64,000 nt of DNA from Cunninghamia lanceolata (taxonomy: Eukaryota; Streptophyta; Pinopsida; Cupressales; Cupressaceae), in assembly GCA_027924645.1 (NCBI GenBank), contig BSBN01000334.1, positions 1,116,001 to 1,180,000 on the forward strand. The letters run 5' to 3'. Shown here one piece after another: positions 1 to 11,795 of the stretch. Below the pieces are notes generated by a model that saw nothing but the letters and a program-made list of their open reading frames with translations, was not told where the DNA came from and searched no databases. Each line of letters begins with the position of its first letter. The stretch's first letter is position 1. A program made the position numbers and the translations under genes.

Positions 1-130
1 TTTGGTTGCATCTCTAAATTTTGAGTGTAACTATGCTCAATTTCTCATCCAAGGCCAGTATTTCCTGATTTCAAAAAAAAAGTGGCCACTTAAGACCCCT
101 TTTTGGCCCCCCATCTTCTTGCACTTACCC
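1..130. repeat. Terminal-repeat segment, inverted partner of 53972-54100
   Basis: These first bases reappear in reverse complement at 53972-54100 with only scattered differences and small indels. The segment ends with the motif CATCTTCTTGCACTTACCC, which also ends a different sequence at 33865. An end shared by three unrelated contexts suggests a transposon terminus. The element it closes would lie to the left, outside the window. Confidence 0.55.
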
Positions 131-196
131 CCAGATTGCATCAGTTTTTCTTCTATCAACTTTACCTTCTCTTGAGTGTTTATCCATACCAATGTT
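131..196 (-). repeat. Short LINE-derived piece, direct repeat of 23683-23745
   Basis: This stretch of about 65 bases matches 23683-23745 in the same orientation with a few substitutions. In that copy it is the upstream part of the LINE endonuclease fragment. Here it joins the terminal-repeat segment directly to the 3' part of transposase copy A, so it marks a rearrangement junction. Confidence 0.55.
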
Positions 197-3165
197 TAGT
201 CTCCACACATTGATCCAACCAATATTTTGTTTCCTCTTCATTCTCCTCAGGTGCAACAACAACATACACATGTCCTGCAAACAAAATTTAATTCAATAAC
301 TTGTGTGACATATAATTTGACCAATTTCTACATACACGCATCCATATATAATTAAATATATTACAAAATAGTAATAAAGTGAAATAAAATTAAATAAATT
401 AATCTAAATTACCTTCTTGTACAAGGTCTAAAACATGGTCATAGTCATCCGATACAAACACTTGATCATTGTCCTCAATTATTTTTTTTATATTGATCAT
501 GTGTTTGTGAAGGTGTCAATGATCTTTGCTTCCACTCTTCAACCCATTTTGTATTCTCACATGCTTCCCAATCTCTTGAAATAGAAAACTGACAACAAAA
601 TGCAAGCTCCCTTGTCCATATAGTCCATGTGCTTGCATTCGAACTCTTAACTGAATGCCATTTTCTAGATCCACTGATTGTCTCACAATCAAGTCTAGGT
701 AGAATTTTCTCTTCTTCAACCAACCAAAAGAATCATTGAACTATAGAGTACTCGCTTGATCCTGTAGATAATTTTTTATTACACCAATCCATAATCGCAC
801 GTGCATCTTTAAGTTTTACTGCATCCTCAAATTTTAACTACTCTCTAACAAGAATTCTTTTAAGACATGCACCAGCTCCATCATGTTCTCCTTTACCATG
901 TCCATCTTCAAAAAAACTACACATATGTTGGACATTATTTTTCTTGTCAACCGTACTTAACCAATAAAACATTCAAGCATTCTTGAATTGTCCCATACAA
1001 TTAACTTACCATATGAGATGTTCCTGTCATTTGGATTCCTCTTTCTCTTAAATTTGTATAAAATATATTGAAACAATATTGAACAAACTCTGACGAGTCT
1101 AACCGATTGTTGCTCAAATAGAAATGATATTCCCTCAAAAAATTTCTATCATTCTATCATTTGCATGCATGTATACAACATGAACAAACATAGCCACCTA
1201 CACTGAATTGTAATATTGTGATTTTTTTCCTCTTGTGGAGCAAGAGTATAGTTTTCTGAAAAATCAACCGCTTATAGTATAGTTCCAACTGGAAATGTGT
1301 TTCTACATGTGCGAAATTGTCCATCAAGCTATAGAGTGTGTTGAGAGTGTTTGACATATTTTGGTACAATCTTACTCTTAAATTCTGATATGAATGCATG
1401 TACCCTAATTTTTTCTGTGATTAAATCACAACACTTTCCAACTTTTCCATCCTTTAAAGAATACTCAACATTCTTAAATCTTTTAACATCCACTAATTGT
1501 TATCTAATATCATTTTCAATGCTTTCATGCATACAAACTCTTAAGAATGAAAGATTGCCACAACTAGTGCATTGTCTAGAAATACATGAACTTAAATAAA
1601 CTAAATGGCCATTAGATCTTTCACAAAACAAACCCATTATAAACTCCTTGATTTTTTTATGTGGCATATTAATACCACATTTGTGCATAATCATGTTACT
1701 ATGTAAAGTACAATGTATATATCAAAAAAATTCATAATAATAACAAAATTGCAAATGGATTTTACAAAAACAAGAGATTCATTGCTTATTAATTTTGATA
1801 GACCAAGGTTTACATTTTTCAAATGATCTTTGACTTATGTTAATATTTCTAGGTAGTACTGAACAATCTAAAAATTTTTTATAAAATTCAGTTTGAGTTG
1901 TGTCTAATAGGTGTTTTGGATGAGGATCACAAATTTTGGACCCCACTCTTCATTTAAGAACGTCTCTAGTATTAGATGATACCCTAGTATTATCATGCCA
2001 ATATTTTTCAACCAAAGATTTGATTTCAATATTAAATTTCATGTCAGACCTTGGGAGTCGACCACTAAAACTCCAACATTGGTTGATTGGATCATTTTAT
2101 ATAGTTTCTCTTCTCTTTGCCACTCTTACCAATGTTTTATGATGTATGTTTAGAATTCCACTAATATTTCTTAACATTCTTTTATCCAAAGTTGTTTTAT
2201 TAACTATAGCAGTTGTTATAGATCGTCGTGCTACATTCTTATCTTTGGATCGACACTTCTTTCCAATAGACTCAATGGCACTAGCAACAATACATATAGC
2301 ATGTTTAAGTGATTCATCTTTTATTTTTGGTTTGAAAAAAATGCCTAACTTTTTCATTACTTTTCTCATTTTCCACATTCTCATCAATTGCATCATGAGT
2401 TGACATTGAAATGATAGTTTTTTTCGATAAAAAATTGTTTGTATAATCTATTGACATGCATTTCTTATTTGTCTCCAAGAAATCTTACTAGGAAGATTAT
2501 CCAAAACAATATTTCAATTTTAAAAAAAATATTTGCATTTTCAACAACACAAGGATTTTCATTTTCACCAACACAAGGATTTTCATTTTCAATAACAAAA
2601 GGATTTTCATTTTCAACAACACAAGGATTTTCATTTTCAACAACAAAAGGATTTTTATTTTCACCAACATAAGGATTTTCATTTCAACAACAAAAAGATT
2701 TTCATTTTCATCAACAAAAAAGATTTCATTTTCAATATTTGTTTATATAGCTTGCCTATGAATAAAATCAATCTCAACATTGTTATATCCAACTTCTTCC
2801 AAATCATCAATACAAATATCATCTAGAATCACATTTTCCATATCATTCAAAGGTGGATTTGAAGATGTACTTGGATTCATGATTATTGTCACATTCTCCA
2901 TAGTATTGAAAGGTGGATTTGAAGACATACCAAGATTAGTTTCTATAATCAAATTATCTTCCAAATTCACCTCTTGCAAATTTGCATCATCTACATCCAT
3001 GGTCTCTTCAATGTTTTTATCTGCAATACTCATGGAACTGAATGCTTCCACATTATTCGTTGCTCGAATCCATGTTCTTCTATCTCTTTGTCATTTTGCC
3101 TCCTTGAAATTTAAAATACAGGCATGGTTTCTGCTATGGGTTTTAGGTTGGGAAAAGGATTGGTG
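197..3165 (-). pseudogene. Transposase-like gene, copy A (decayed, 3' end truncated)
   Basis: Several reading-frame pieces on the minus strand follow the same order as copy B at 27020-30150. An acidic N-terminal part (about 3050-2743, with SIADKNIEETMDVDD) is followed by a repeat-coding stretch and a basic region (2396-2097). Next comes a conserved segment around 2090-1900 with a WHDNTRVSSNTRDVLK motif and PHPKHLLDTTQTEFY. A Cys/His-rich stretch (about 1700-1540, with CISRQCTSCGNLSFLR) looks zinc-binding. The C-terminal pieces lie below 1000. Many stops and frameshifts break it. I recall similar proteins of unknown function spread as repeats in plants and other eukaryotes, and infer a DDE-type transposase; no catalytic triad was confirmed. 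Its upstream DNA continues at 22036 because the Tat element is inserted at 3436. Confidence 0.5.
2540..2735 (-). repeat. 24-bp coding minisatellite, about 8 units (copy A)
   Basis: About eight tandem units of roughly 24 bases, for example CAACACAAGGATTTTCATTT. Read on the minus strand in one frame they encode repeats of the type ENENPCVV/ENENPFVV. Unit-specific variants match those in copy B at 29558-29755, so the array predates the duplication. Confidence 0.85.
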
Positions 3166-3430
3166 ACCCAACCTTGACCTTTGGACCTGCTTTGACCTGC
3201 AATTTGAAGGTCATATCAGTGTCTTAAAAGAAAAGTGACTTTGCACATATATTTGAAGACATTTTTTTGCAGAATTTTTTAACAAAATTAAAACCCATTA
3301 TAGATGAGATTGTTTGGATTCTAAATATGATTTTTTTTATAACTTAATTATTTTTTCTATTTTTCAAATAATTTTTGATGAAACTAGTCCATAAACTTGA
3401 AATACTAGGTTTTCTTATTATTTTAATAAT

Positions 3431-3435
3431 GTTTT
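3431..3435. repeat. Target-site duplication GTTTT, left
   Basis: GTTTT directly precedes the TGTAGA terminus of the Tat element and recurs at 22036-22040 after the TCTACA terminus. Copy B at about 30440 shows the uninterrupted sequence around a single GTTTT, which confirms the insertion site. Confidence 0.92.
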
Positions 3436-4389
3436 TGTAGATCAGAAATACAAACAAGGCTGAAATACCAAACAAAGTGCAATAAACACAGAGTTATACC
3501 TTACAAGCAAGTCCAATCCCATCAAGGGAAGAAGGAGCCTTTGCACCCAAACAAGCTCCCAAGACCAAGATGATCCCTAGACAAATGGATTTCAATGTGA
3601 AATGCTCATTCAAAGTTGTGCAACTCACTATCCTAGCTCAAGAGTGATTTTGGCATTATGACTTTGCATAGACTTGGCTTTTTTAAATGGCTTGGGAGAG
3701 GTTCTATTTATAGACTTTTGGAGGGGTTCTTGATCCAAGGGTGGAGAATGGAGATGTCATGGAGGGCCTAGATCTAATCTAGAAAAATAGATGGCTATGA
3801 ATAAAAGTGATTTTTTATTCATTTTGGGGAAGAGGAAAGTTATGGGGGGAAGATTATTCCCAAATAAAAGATTCATGGGGGAGATGCAAATGAATTAAAA
3901 ATTCATTTGGGGGGAAAATGAGGTATAGGCATGGGAAAGATATTTATTTATTGTGATGTGGGATTTTAGGTGGATTTATTCCCATTTATTTATTTGGAGA
4001 ACGTGGGAGAATGGGTTAAACTAGGTTTAACCATCCAAATGAGGGTTTTAGGGTTAATTAAACATTAATTTTATTTAATTAACCCTAGGGCGAGAATAAA
4101 CGGGTTAGATTAATTAGTTAACCTGATTTTAACTAATTAATTGAATTTTAGTGGTAAAAGGAAAAAATGATTTAGTAAATATGCAATATTTACTAAATTC
4201 CTTTGGCTAGGTCTGAAACTATTGAATTAGTGAAATTAATTCAATTGTCTGGAATAAATTGATGAGAAATGGGGAAATGAAGGGTTAATTAATTAAATAA
4301 AATTTAATTAATTGGTTTAGGAGGGGAATTGACATGATTAAGGATATCGGGAGTCAGTTTGGTGATCGAGACATTTTTAGGTGTCTACA
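3436..4389 (-). repeat. 3' LTR of the Tat element
   Basis: Starts TGTAGATCAG and ends GTGTCTACA on the plus strand, and aligns along its whole length with 21054-22035. The other copy has an extra tandem 26-base segment near 21367-21392 that is absent here. Confidence 0.93.
3704..3713 (-). promoter_or_regulatory. TATA box in the Tat 3' LTR
   Basis: CTATTTATAG on the plus strand reads CTATAAATAG on the element's coding strand, a good plant TATA box. It lies about 675 bases into the LTR in element orientation, which would place transcription start near 3680. Confidence 0.6.
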
Positions 4390-4401
4390 TTTATCCTCTT
4401 T
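4390..4401 (-). other. Polypurine tract of the Tat element
   Basis: TTTATCCTCTTT directly abuts the 3' LTR. On the coding strand it reads AAAGAGGATAAA, a purine run with one T, in the place where second-strand priming occurs. Confidence 0.6.
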
Positions 4402-5454
4402 GACGTGGCGTCAAGACCTAGGAGGGAAGTGGCGTCAGGTTGAAGAAAAATATGCCCTAGCTGCCAGGAAGGAATAAGATGGATAGGGGATGCCCCCTTG
4501 AGAGGTTGGCAGGAAAATAAAATTTTCTAGGTGAGCTCTCGAAAGGATTTGACGAGAGTGAAAGTTGGATAGGGGACTGAGAAAGAGGATGATAGGAAGA
4601 AAAACAGAGGAAAAAGGTTAGGATCTGCACCCTGGGGGGAAAAGAAGGATGACATGGCCCACTATATTAGGAAAAGTGGGCCCTAAGAGTGCCACATTTG
4701 CACACTTTGACCCTAGAGAAGAAGAAGCAAAGGAGAGATGGTTGACCGCAACCCCCAGTTCCCGCGACTTCGACACATCTTCGAGCGGTTCTGAGAGTTT
4801 GGTCGGGCACCCGGCACTAGACCACCGGTAGGCCCTAACCCTAACTTTGTAATTTTCTCATTTTTTGTGCATTTTTTTAGGGTTATAGGGGTCAGGATTG
4901 AAGCGCGTAGCGCCAAGGGCAAGGCGGATTGGCGCCATCCTCTGGATTGGTGCTATCTGCCCAGGTAGGATAGGGCAGTTTTGTCGCCATTGGGTGGGAG
5001 TTTTAGCGCTATCCTTCGGTTTAGCACCATTGTGGCTAGAAATATATTTTAGGTGTTTTGACACCAAGTGGGGGTTAAAGTGGCGTTATTGTCTATAATA
5101 GCACCATCTTGGTAAGTAGCGTTATAATTTATTCTAGCGCTATCGGAAGAATTGGCGCCATTCAGCCAATTAGTGCCAAAAGTAGGAGTGACGTGATGAA
5201 TAGAGCACAATAGCACCAAAATGAGCATTAATGCTATGAATAGTGCACAGTAACGCTATTTTTTGTATTGGCACAAAGAGGTATGCGCAGTGGCGTGATA
5301 CTCTGTATTAGCGCTATTTGGAAGAAATTTTAGTGCCATTTTGAGAAATGGCACAGGGGTTGTCTGTTTGCATGCCACCTGATGCTGGCTTGTTTAGACA
5401 CTTAGAAGAAGAGAAAGATTGGTTTAGAAGAAGATAGGTTGACATCTAACCATA
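4402..5454. repeat. Spacer with dispersed GCGC-type short motifs
   Basis: No convincing coding region. From about 4890 to 5370 the short words GCGCTAT, GGCGCCAT, AGCACCA and TAACGCTA recur every 20-40 bases with A/T-rich filler. The same word family recurs in the leader at 18840-18920 and 20280-20960. It is degenerate, with no fixed period. Confidence 0.55.
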
Positions 5455-7761
5455 ATGTTGGGTATGCAGGATATAGAGCGGTTTATATTGCAGTCGCAGG
5501 AGCGACGCGTTCCTGCTGTGATGGCTTTGTTTGATGGTTTTGATGATGCCGTGAAGGCACGGTTGGCGAGTTTGGGGCTTCTGATGGTGGCTTCGATGCC
5601 CGTGTTGTGAGCTCATAGAGCTCTAATGACGGCCATGGTGGAGCAATATCGTACGGAGACTTGCAGCTTTTTATTGCCGACCGGAGAGATTACTATTACA
5701 CTTGAGGATGTTTATCACATCCTCAAGTTACCTATCCACAGTCGACATGTCAGATATGACACAAAGAGTGGGAGAAGGGCACTGGTTAGAGTATTTGGTG
5801 CAGACCGTCTTGTTCTCTCTCAGAATGAGAGAGAGATGGATTATGAGGCGACATTGGCTGCGGGTGCAAATCCGTTTGCCTTGTTTCTGTGCACATTGAT
5901 AGGAGGTGTGGTGATGCCTGATAGGTGAGGCAGGGGTTTTTTGGTTGGTTGGGGAGGGGTGATAGAGGGGATGGTGGTGCATGGGACTGTCTACGCCTGG
6001 GGGCCAGTGATGCTAGCACAGCTATATCATGAGATGCACAATGTCGCATCTCTGCATGATAGGGCCTTATCCGCTGGTGTGATGCTGCTACACGTATGGA
6101 TTTGGGAGCACATCCCTATCACTCAACCAACCTGTGGGTACTATCGATGGCAGTTTGAGGCCTTTGTGTTTCTATATCGGGATGCAAAGTACACATATAC
6201 GGGCTGGGTACAACATTGGCGGCGGATGCTGGATGATGTGATCAGTGTGGTTTGGTGAGCCTACATTAGTTGTGAGGAGTGGCCAAATGGCATTATTCAT
6301 CTTCCATACACCTTTTAGCAGAGATATCTGATGGGTCGAGGAGACTGTTGCATCAAGATGTACCTACCCTCGCAGGTTATGCGGCAGTTTGGGTTGGTGC
6401 AGGACACCCCTCAGCAGATGGCTATATATGCGCGGACCCTACGAGATAGACCCTACCAGCTTGCACCCCTACAGCCACATGTTGCTCTAGCAGACTTTGC
6501 AGTGCTTCAACCAGTGTAGTGGGATTGGAGGAGCATAGTGAGGGATGCAGGGACCATGGCTGCTTATGATATCTGGTGGCATATGCATCAGCCTACTTGC
6601 TTGATGGATCCAATAGAGGAGGCAGTAGGTTCAGGGGGGATGACTCAGAGGGTGGAGATGACCCTAATGGGGAGGGTCACATGGAGGGGGATGTGGTCAT
6701 TGAGGACTTCCTTGTGGAGATTGGGGATGATGGAGAGGAGAGAGTGGTTGGGACAGATGGTCAGCCGATAGATGTGCTGGCGGTAGTGGCAGTAGGACAG
6801 GGACAGGCGTAGCAAGTTCTTGCATAGCAGGGACAGGCGGAGCAGGTTCCTACACAGCAGGTATAGGTAGAGCAGGTTCCTGCATAGCAGGTACAAGTTG
6901 GATCAGGGCGACAACTGAGAGCACCTCAGCGGTGCGGGGGTCAGCCGAGAGCAGATGAGGGGGACCTACCACCACCATAGGAGGGACAGCAACAGGTGCC
7001 TAGGCATGATGTAGAGGCAGGGACCTAAGGGACAGCTTTGGAGGCTGAGGCAGAGGCTGAGAGGCGTGCATCTCATCAGAGGAGACGAGAGGAGGAGGAG
7101 GAGATGGAGACCCTACAGGCACATGAGGCTAGCCTGGAGGAGGCATTAGAGGGTCGTGAGGTACAGTTGGTGCAGTTGCAGGGGGCCCTGGCATTATTAG
7201 ATGGGGCAGATGGATAGGTGACTGTATTGCAAGCACAGTTGGCCCAGGCACAGGATGAGATAGTGGTATTGACTTGGGAGTGGGATGCAGCACTTGACAG
7301 GGCACAGCAGGCAGAGGCTACAGTGGGTAGTCTACAGGCATTAGGTGGTGGACTTGCCCCAGTTCTGACAAGGATGCAGGCTCAGTTGTCTCAGGCGCAG
7401 ACACAGACTTATCAGCTGCAAGCACAGTTGAGTCAGTCACAGATATAGGTGATGCAGGTGCAGGGGGATTTGGCTGAGTCCAGAGCACATGTGGAGTATT
7501 ACAGGGGGCTGTATTATGCAGTTGTGCTAGCAGCGCAGCGTGCCCTGAGCTACAGCCAGGTCAGCAGGTCGAGGGCCTCGAGATCTTATAGATTGAGGTC
7601 TATTTAGTCGATTTAGTAGATGATGCCTCCTCCCTCACACGTGCCCCAGCAGGCCCCTCAAGTGTAGGTACAGCCACCGCCGCAGTCACAGTCATTGACA
7701 AGGTCACAGGCTCAACCAGGATCAGAGTCTCCCACCCCATCAGAGAGGGGATCCTCTATGT
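5455..7761 (+). pseudogene. Plant mobile domain and coiled-coil gene, antisense inside the Tat element
   Basis: One plus-strand frame runs from the ATG at 5455 to about 6600, broken by stops at 5608, 5926, 6256, 6319 and 6517. It then shifts frame and continues to about 7760. The N-terminal half matches the plant mobile domain (PMD, aminotransferase-like): a TETCSFLLPTGEITITLED segment, then HILKLPI, then blocks rich in Trp and aromatic residues (WGPVMLAQLY, HVWIWEHIP). An acidic linker (6600-6800) leads to Gln-rich repeats (6795-6905), a Glu/Ala/Gln coiled coil (about 7040-7450) and a Pro/Ser tail. PMD proteins occur as plant genes (MAIL1/MAIN) and inside plant transposons. The five stops all fit C-to-T changes from CGA or CAG. 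The gene faces gag-pol and lies between integrase and the 3' LTR, where Tat elements often carry antisense ORFs. Confidence 0.75.
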
Positions 7762-7789
7762 GATAGCCATATCATGATAGCCCTTGGAG

Positions 7790-8850
7790 GCCTTTTTGTA
7801 TCAAGACATTATTATTTTTGGATGGATGCATGAGCGATGTATATTTTTTTGTGGTGATTTATATATGATGCGATGCTTTTTTTATGGCTGATGGATGCAA
7901 TATTTCTTTATGGATGTTATATGCTATGGTTGTGTTATGCTTATGCAATGATGTTTTGATGTTATGGATGCATTTATGATGGATTTGTTATGATATATAT
8001 GCATGGTGTTTTGATTTTATGGACTATATGCTACTAAATGATTTAAATATTGGTTCAATGATTGTGATGATGTGATGTAACTAAAATGTGTTATGCAAAT
8101 GTGATGATACTAATTTTAATTTTAGCATGCACCTATGTGATGGCAAACATAAATGGGTATGATATGATTGTAATGTGCAACTAACTGTTTCTAAAATGGA
8201 CCTAATTATTATGCAAACTAAATGACATGTAATTGTGTATGGGTTAAATGAATCTATTTGATATGCAATTTAAAATGGATAAATGAATCTAAATGACATG
8301 TGATTTTGGATGGTTTAAATGAATCTAAATGATATGTAATGTAAACTGGATAAATGAATCTAAATGACATGTGATTTCGGATGGTTTAGATGAATCTAAA
8401 AAATGGATAAATGAATCTAAATGATATGTGATTTTGGATGGTTTCAAAATGCACCTAAATGATATGTAAAATAGATTAAAATGAACCTAATATGATATGC
8501 AAAATAGATGATTTAAATGAACCTAAAATGACATGCAAATTAAGTGGATTAAATGAACCTAAAATGATATGCAAAATAGATGATTAAATGAACCTAAAAT
8601 GATATACAAAATAGATGATTAAATGAACCTAAAATGATATGTAAAATAGATGTTTAAATGAACCTAAAATGACATGCAAATTAAGTGGACTAAATGAACC
8701 TAAAATGATATGCAAAATAGATGATTAAATGAGCCTAAAATGACATGCAAAATAGATGAGTAAATGAACCTAAAATGATATGTAAAATTGATGAATATGA
8801 CATGTGGCTAGATGATATGCTTAGATGTAGTTTAGGTGATAGGTGATATG
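7790..8850. repeat. Tandem-repeat array in the Tat 3' region
   Basis: An A/T-rich array. From 8230 to 8450 the unit is about 70 bases and alternates ACATGTGATTTTGGATGG and AAATGAATCTAAATGA words. From 8470 to 8790 it becomes units of about 35-40 bases around AAATGAACCTAAAATGATAT, roughly nine copies. The part before 8230 is a looser ATGATG-rich lead-in. Tandem repeats between integrase and the 3' LTR are typical of Tat elements and can seed satellite DNA. Confidence 0.8.
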
Positions 8851-10607
8851 CAAACTAGGTGATAGGTGAGGTGGTTCAGTCCTGATACACACGATGTTCT
8901 TTATGTTGACCCTGAGTGGTGAGGTTGTGGGAGAGGGGACTCGATGGGGAGAGAATAGGGGTGTATGGATGGGTGTGGGTAGGATTGGGAATGTCTAGAG
9001 ATGGGGAGGGGGTGGGTGGGGAGACGGGAGGGTTGTTAGGTCGCAAGACACCATGTCAGTTGAGGGGTGATTTATTTTTAGTTCAGGATGTGTTGAGTGG
9101 GAAGACGGTGGGAGAATGAGATTAGTGATGGGTGGACTAGATGGGGGAAAAAATGATTATTAAATCTAGGCCGAGATGGGATAGTTGACTGAGTGGTTAG
9201 GATGATGATTTGGAGCTAATAATAGTATTTGCACAAGATTACTTGAGAGCATTTCTTAGTTTAATGTAGCAATGTAGGATACCATTCACAAAGGTATGAA
9301 ATGACCTAGGTGATGATGTATACCCTGTAATTGCATGGATAAGACCCATAGACAATAGGTTGATTTCATGCATGCCCAAGGTAGTATAATCTTGTCGAGT
9401 CAAGGAAGGGGACTCATAGCGATAAGTGTGAATAATGTAGAAAAGGTTTGAATGCATGTATATGCAAATAGGACACATCATGCTAGAACCAACCCGAACT
9501 TCAAGATATGAATACTATTCTCAGAGAAATGAAACCAACCCACAAGCACAGCATGCAGAAACAATGACGATGTCTACTCCAGGTACTATCCGCTACATAC
9601 CATGATATAATGAGATCAAGGTAGCTTTGGAAATGACTTAGAGCAAGACAAAAATATAAAAAATCAATAAGCAAAAAGACTAACAAAAAGATACAAATAG
9701 CCTTTGTGTGCTCTTGCCAAGAGACGTGATGATAGAATGATAGATTTTTGTCCATTGTAGGAAAGATATATCCTAGGATGCAGATCTATTGGTGTTGATT
9801 AGAGAACTGTGGGAAGAAAGGCAAAGGAACAGTCTGGCCATGTGTAGGCTTATGGTTGGTATGTTGATTGATGATTTTTGCATTGGGGGACCTGTTTGAA
9901 GTGTATGCATAGCTTGTGTGTCCGTTACGAGATCGAGAAAGCTCAGTAACATGGGGGACCATCCAACGGGCTGGATGGGTGCATCTTAAATACCTAAGTA
10001 CTAGAAACATCCTTCGTATTCCAGACTGCCTACATACCCTGTGTCCACGGGATCAAGGTATTTTGAAGATGTGGGTGAAAAATGAATATGTAGTTCTGGT
10101 AAGACTTGATGATGTGGGAATGGTTCGGGATGGGTGTGGTGTGATGAAGATTGATGTGTGTCCAATGATTGCAGTGATATGTGTTGTTTTTTGGGTTTTC
10201 TTCATTTTTGTATTGTTTTTGTATTTTATGACTTTGCGATGTTTTTTGGATTTTTGATTCTGTATGTACAAAGGGAGCTTACAAAGATCCTCGTTCTATG
10301 GGTTGGCTTTGAGATGGAATATGATGGGTCAGGTGATAGGACTTGATGTTTCAGAATTCCAAGCCATGGGATGCGTGAAATATGGAGTGGCGTGACGAGA
10401 AGAGGACTTATTAGATGATAGAACTGCCACTACGTATGGCGCCTGGAATAGGTTTTCACCATGGTACTTATCCAAGGCATCATCGAAGTGATTTTCACCA
10501 TTGGAAGTATTTTATTGCACTCTAATTTTTTCTTGATTTTTTTGATTTTTTTGGTGTTTTTTGATTTTTTGATTTTTTTGATTTTTTGACTTGGGGTATC
10601 AGATAGG
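8851..10607 (-). other. Noncoding 3' region of the Tat element
   Basis: No supported gene. It begins G-rich (8890-9180) and then becomes mixed sequence. The part from about 9590 to 10130 is similar to the fragment at 33866-34866, with a conserved core around CATCCTTCGTATTCCAGACT. A run of TTTTTTGATTTTT units sits at 10520-10590, just after the pol stop codon. This fits a variable 3' untranslated region. Confidence 0.6.
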
Positions 10608-11700
10608 TTATGCATAGAATTTCTTGAGATGCATGATATTCATTACCTCATCTAGAGGCTGCCCCTCTGATGTTGCAAGTTGATAGGCTCCTAACCCATA
10701 ATCAGCCGTGACGACGTAAGGTCCTAGCCAATTAGGTTCAAACTTTCCTTGCTTCGGACGCTCTTGCAGGTTCTTCTGATTTTCCATTAGGACAAGGTCA
10801 CCTACCTCAAATTTTCTGGTTCTGATCTTTTTGTTGTAGCTTCTCCTAAGGCAATTTTGATATGCCTATAAGTGATTTAAGGCATGCAAGCATTTCTCAT
10901 CCAGTAGCTCTAGTTGATGCAACCTTGTGACGCGGTAGTCCTCATCAGAGATAATGTTTTGTAATGATACTTGGAGAGATGGGAGCTCGACCTCTATAGG
11001 TAAAATGGCTTCAGATCTGAATACTAGTGAGTATGGGGTGGCTCCTGTAGGAGTGCGAATGCTTGTTTGGTAAGCCCATAGGGCAGGGTTGAGTTGGAGG
11101 TGCCAGTCATGGCCTGCTTCATTAACTGTCTTCTTGAGAATGCGGAAGATGGTTTTGTTAGATGCCTCTGCTTGACTGTTTCCTTAGGGATAATATGGTG
11201 TGGAGAAATGGTGTTTGATGCCAAACTTTTCACATAAAGTGCAAACTTCCTGGTTTTTGAAGGGCTTTCCATTATCAATGACGATGGAATGGGGAATACC
11301 ATATTGACAGATGATATAGTGGAGGATGAATTTGGAGATTTGGATACATATGGTGAAGGTGAGTGGTATGGCTTCCACCCACTTTGTCAAGTATTCAGTA
11401 GCAGTGATTATGAATTTATGGCCATTTAAGGATGGAGGATGTATTTTTCCTACGAGGTCGAGTCCCCACTATGAGAAAGGCCATGGCGTTGCAATTGGTT
11501 GTAACTCCTGGGCTGGTGTGTGGATGAGATCGCCATGCTATTGACATGGGAGGCATGTCTTGGTAAACCTGTGGGCGTCACGGTCCATGGTTGGCCAGTA
11601 GTATCCAGTCTGGAGGATCTTTTTAGATAGGGTAGGTCCACTGGAATGCGCCCCACAAATACCTATGTGTACCTCTTCTAAGGCTACTTCAGCTTCCCTA
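10608..11700 (-). pseudogene. Tat integrase
   Basis: C-terminal part of pol. A zinc-binding region (11656-11560, around GYYWPTMDRDAHRF and CLPCQ) precedes the catalytic core (about 11500-11170, with FIITATEYLTKWVEAIPL, then IVIDNGKPF and the DDE-region segment STPYYP). The C-terminal part (FEVGDLVLMENQ) follows. Translation ends FYA and stop at 10608-10610. Internal stops at CQ*HG, FS*WG and YYP*GN all fit CAA or CAG changed to TAA or TAG. The enzyme inserted the cDNA into the genome; this copy cannot make it. Confidence 0.88.
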
Positions 11701-11795
11701 GAGTCTAAACATCATAGAAGCCTGCCATCAAGACTCCTTTTATATAGTGTGTTGCTGACAAGAATGAAATGAGAGGCTCAACAGATGAATGATTT

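Noticed and set aside
2497..2682. Minus-strand frame of repeated MKILVLVK as a membrane protein
   Set aside because: It is an alternative frame of the 24-base minisatellite; the neighbouring frame gives the ENENP repeat consistent with the flanking protein.
2540..2735. CRISPR-like array
   Set aside because: Units are contiguous without unique spacers and lie in a plant transposon gene.
7218..7448. A separate coiled-coil gene
   Set aside because: Its frame matches that of the acidic linker upstream and it continues the PMD gene after a frameshift; it is included there.
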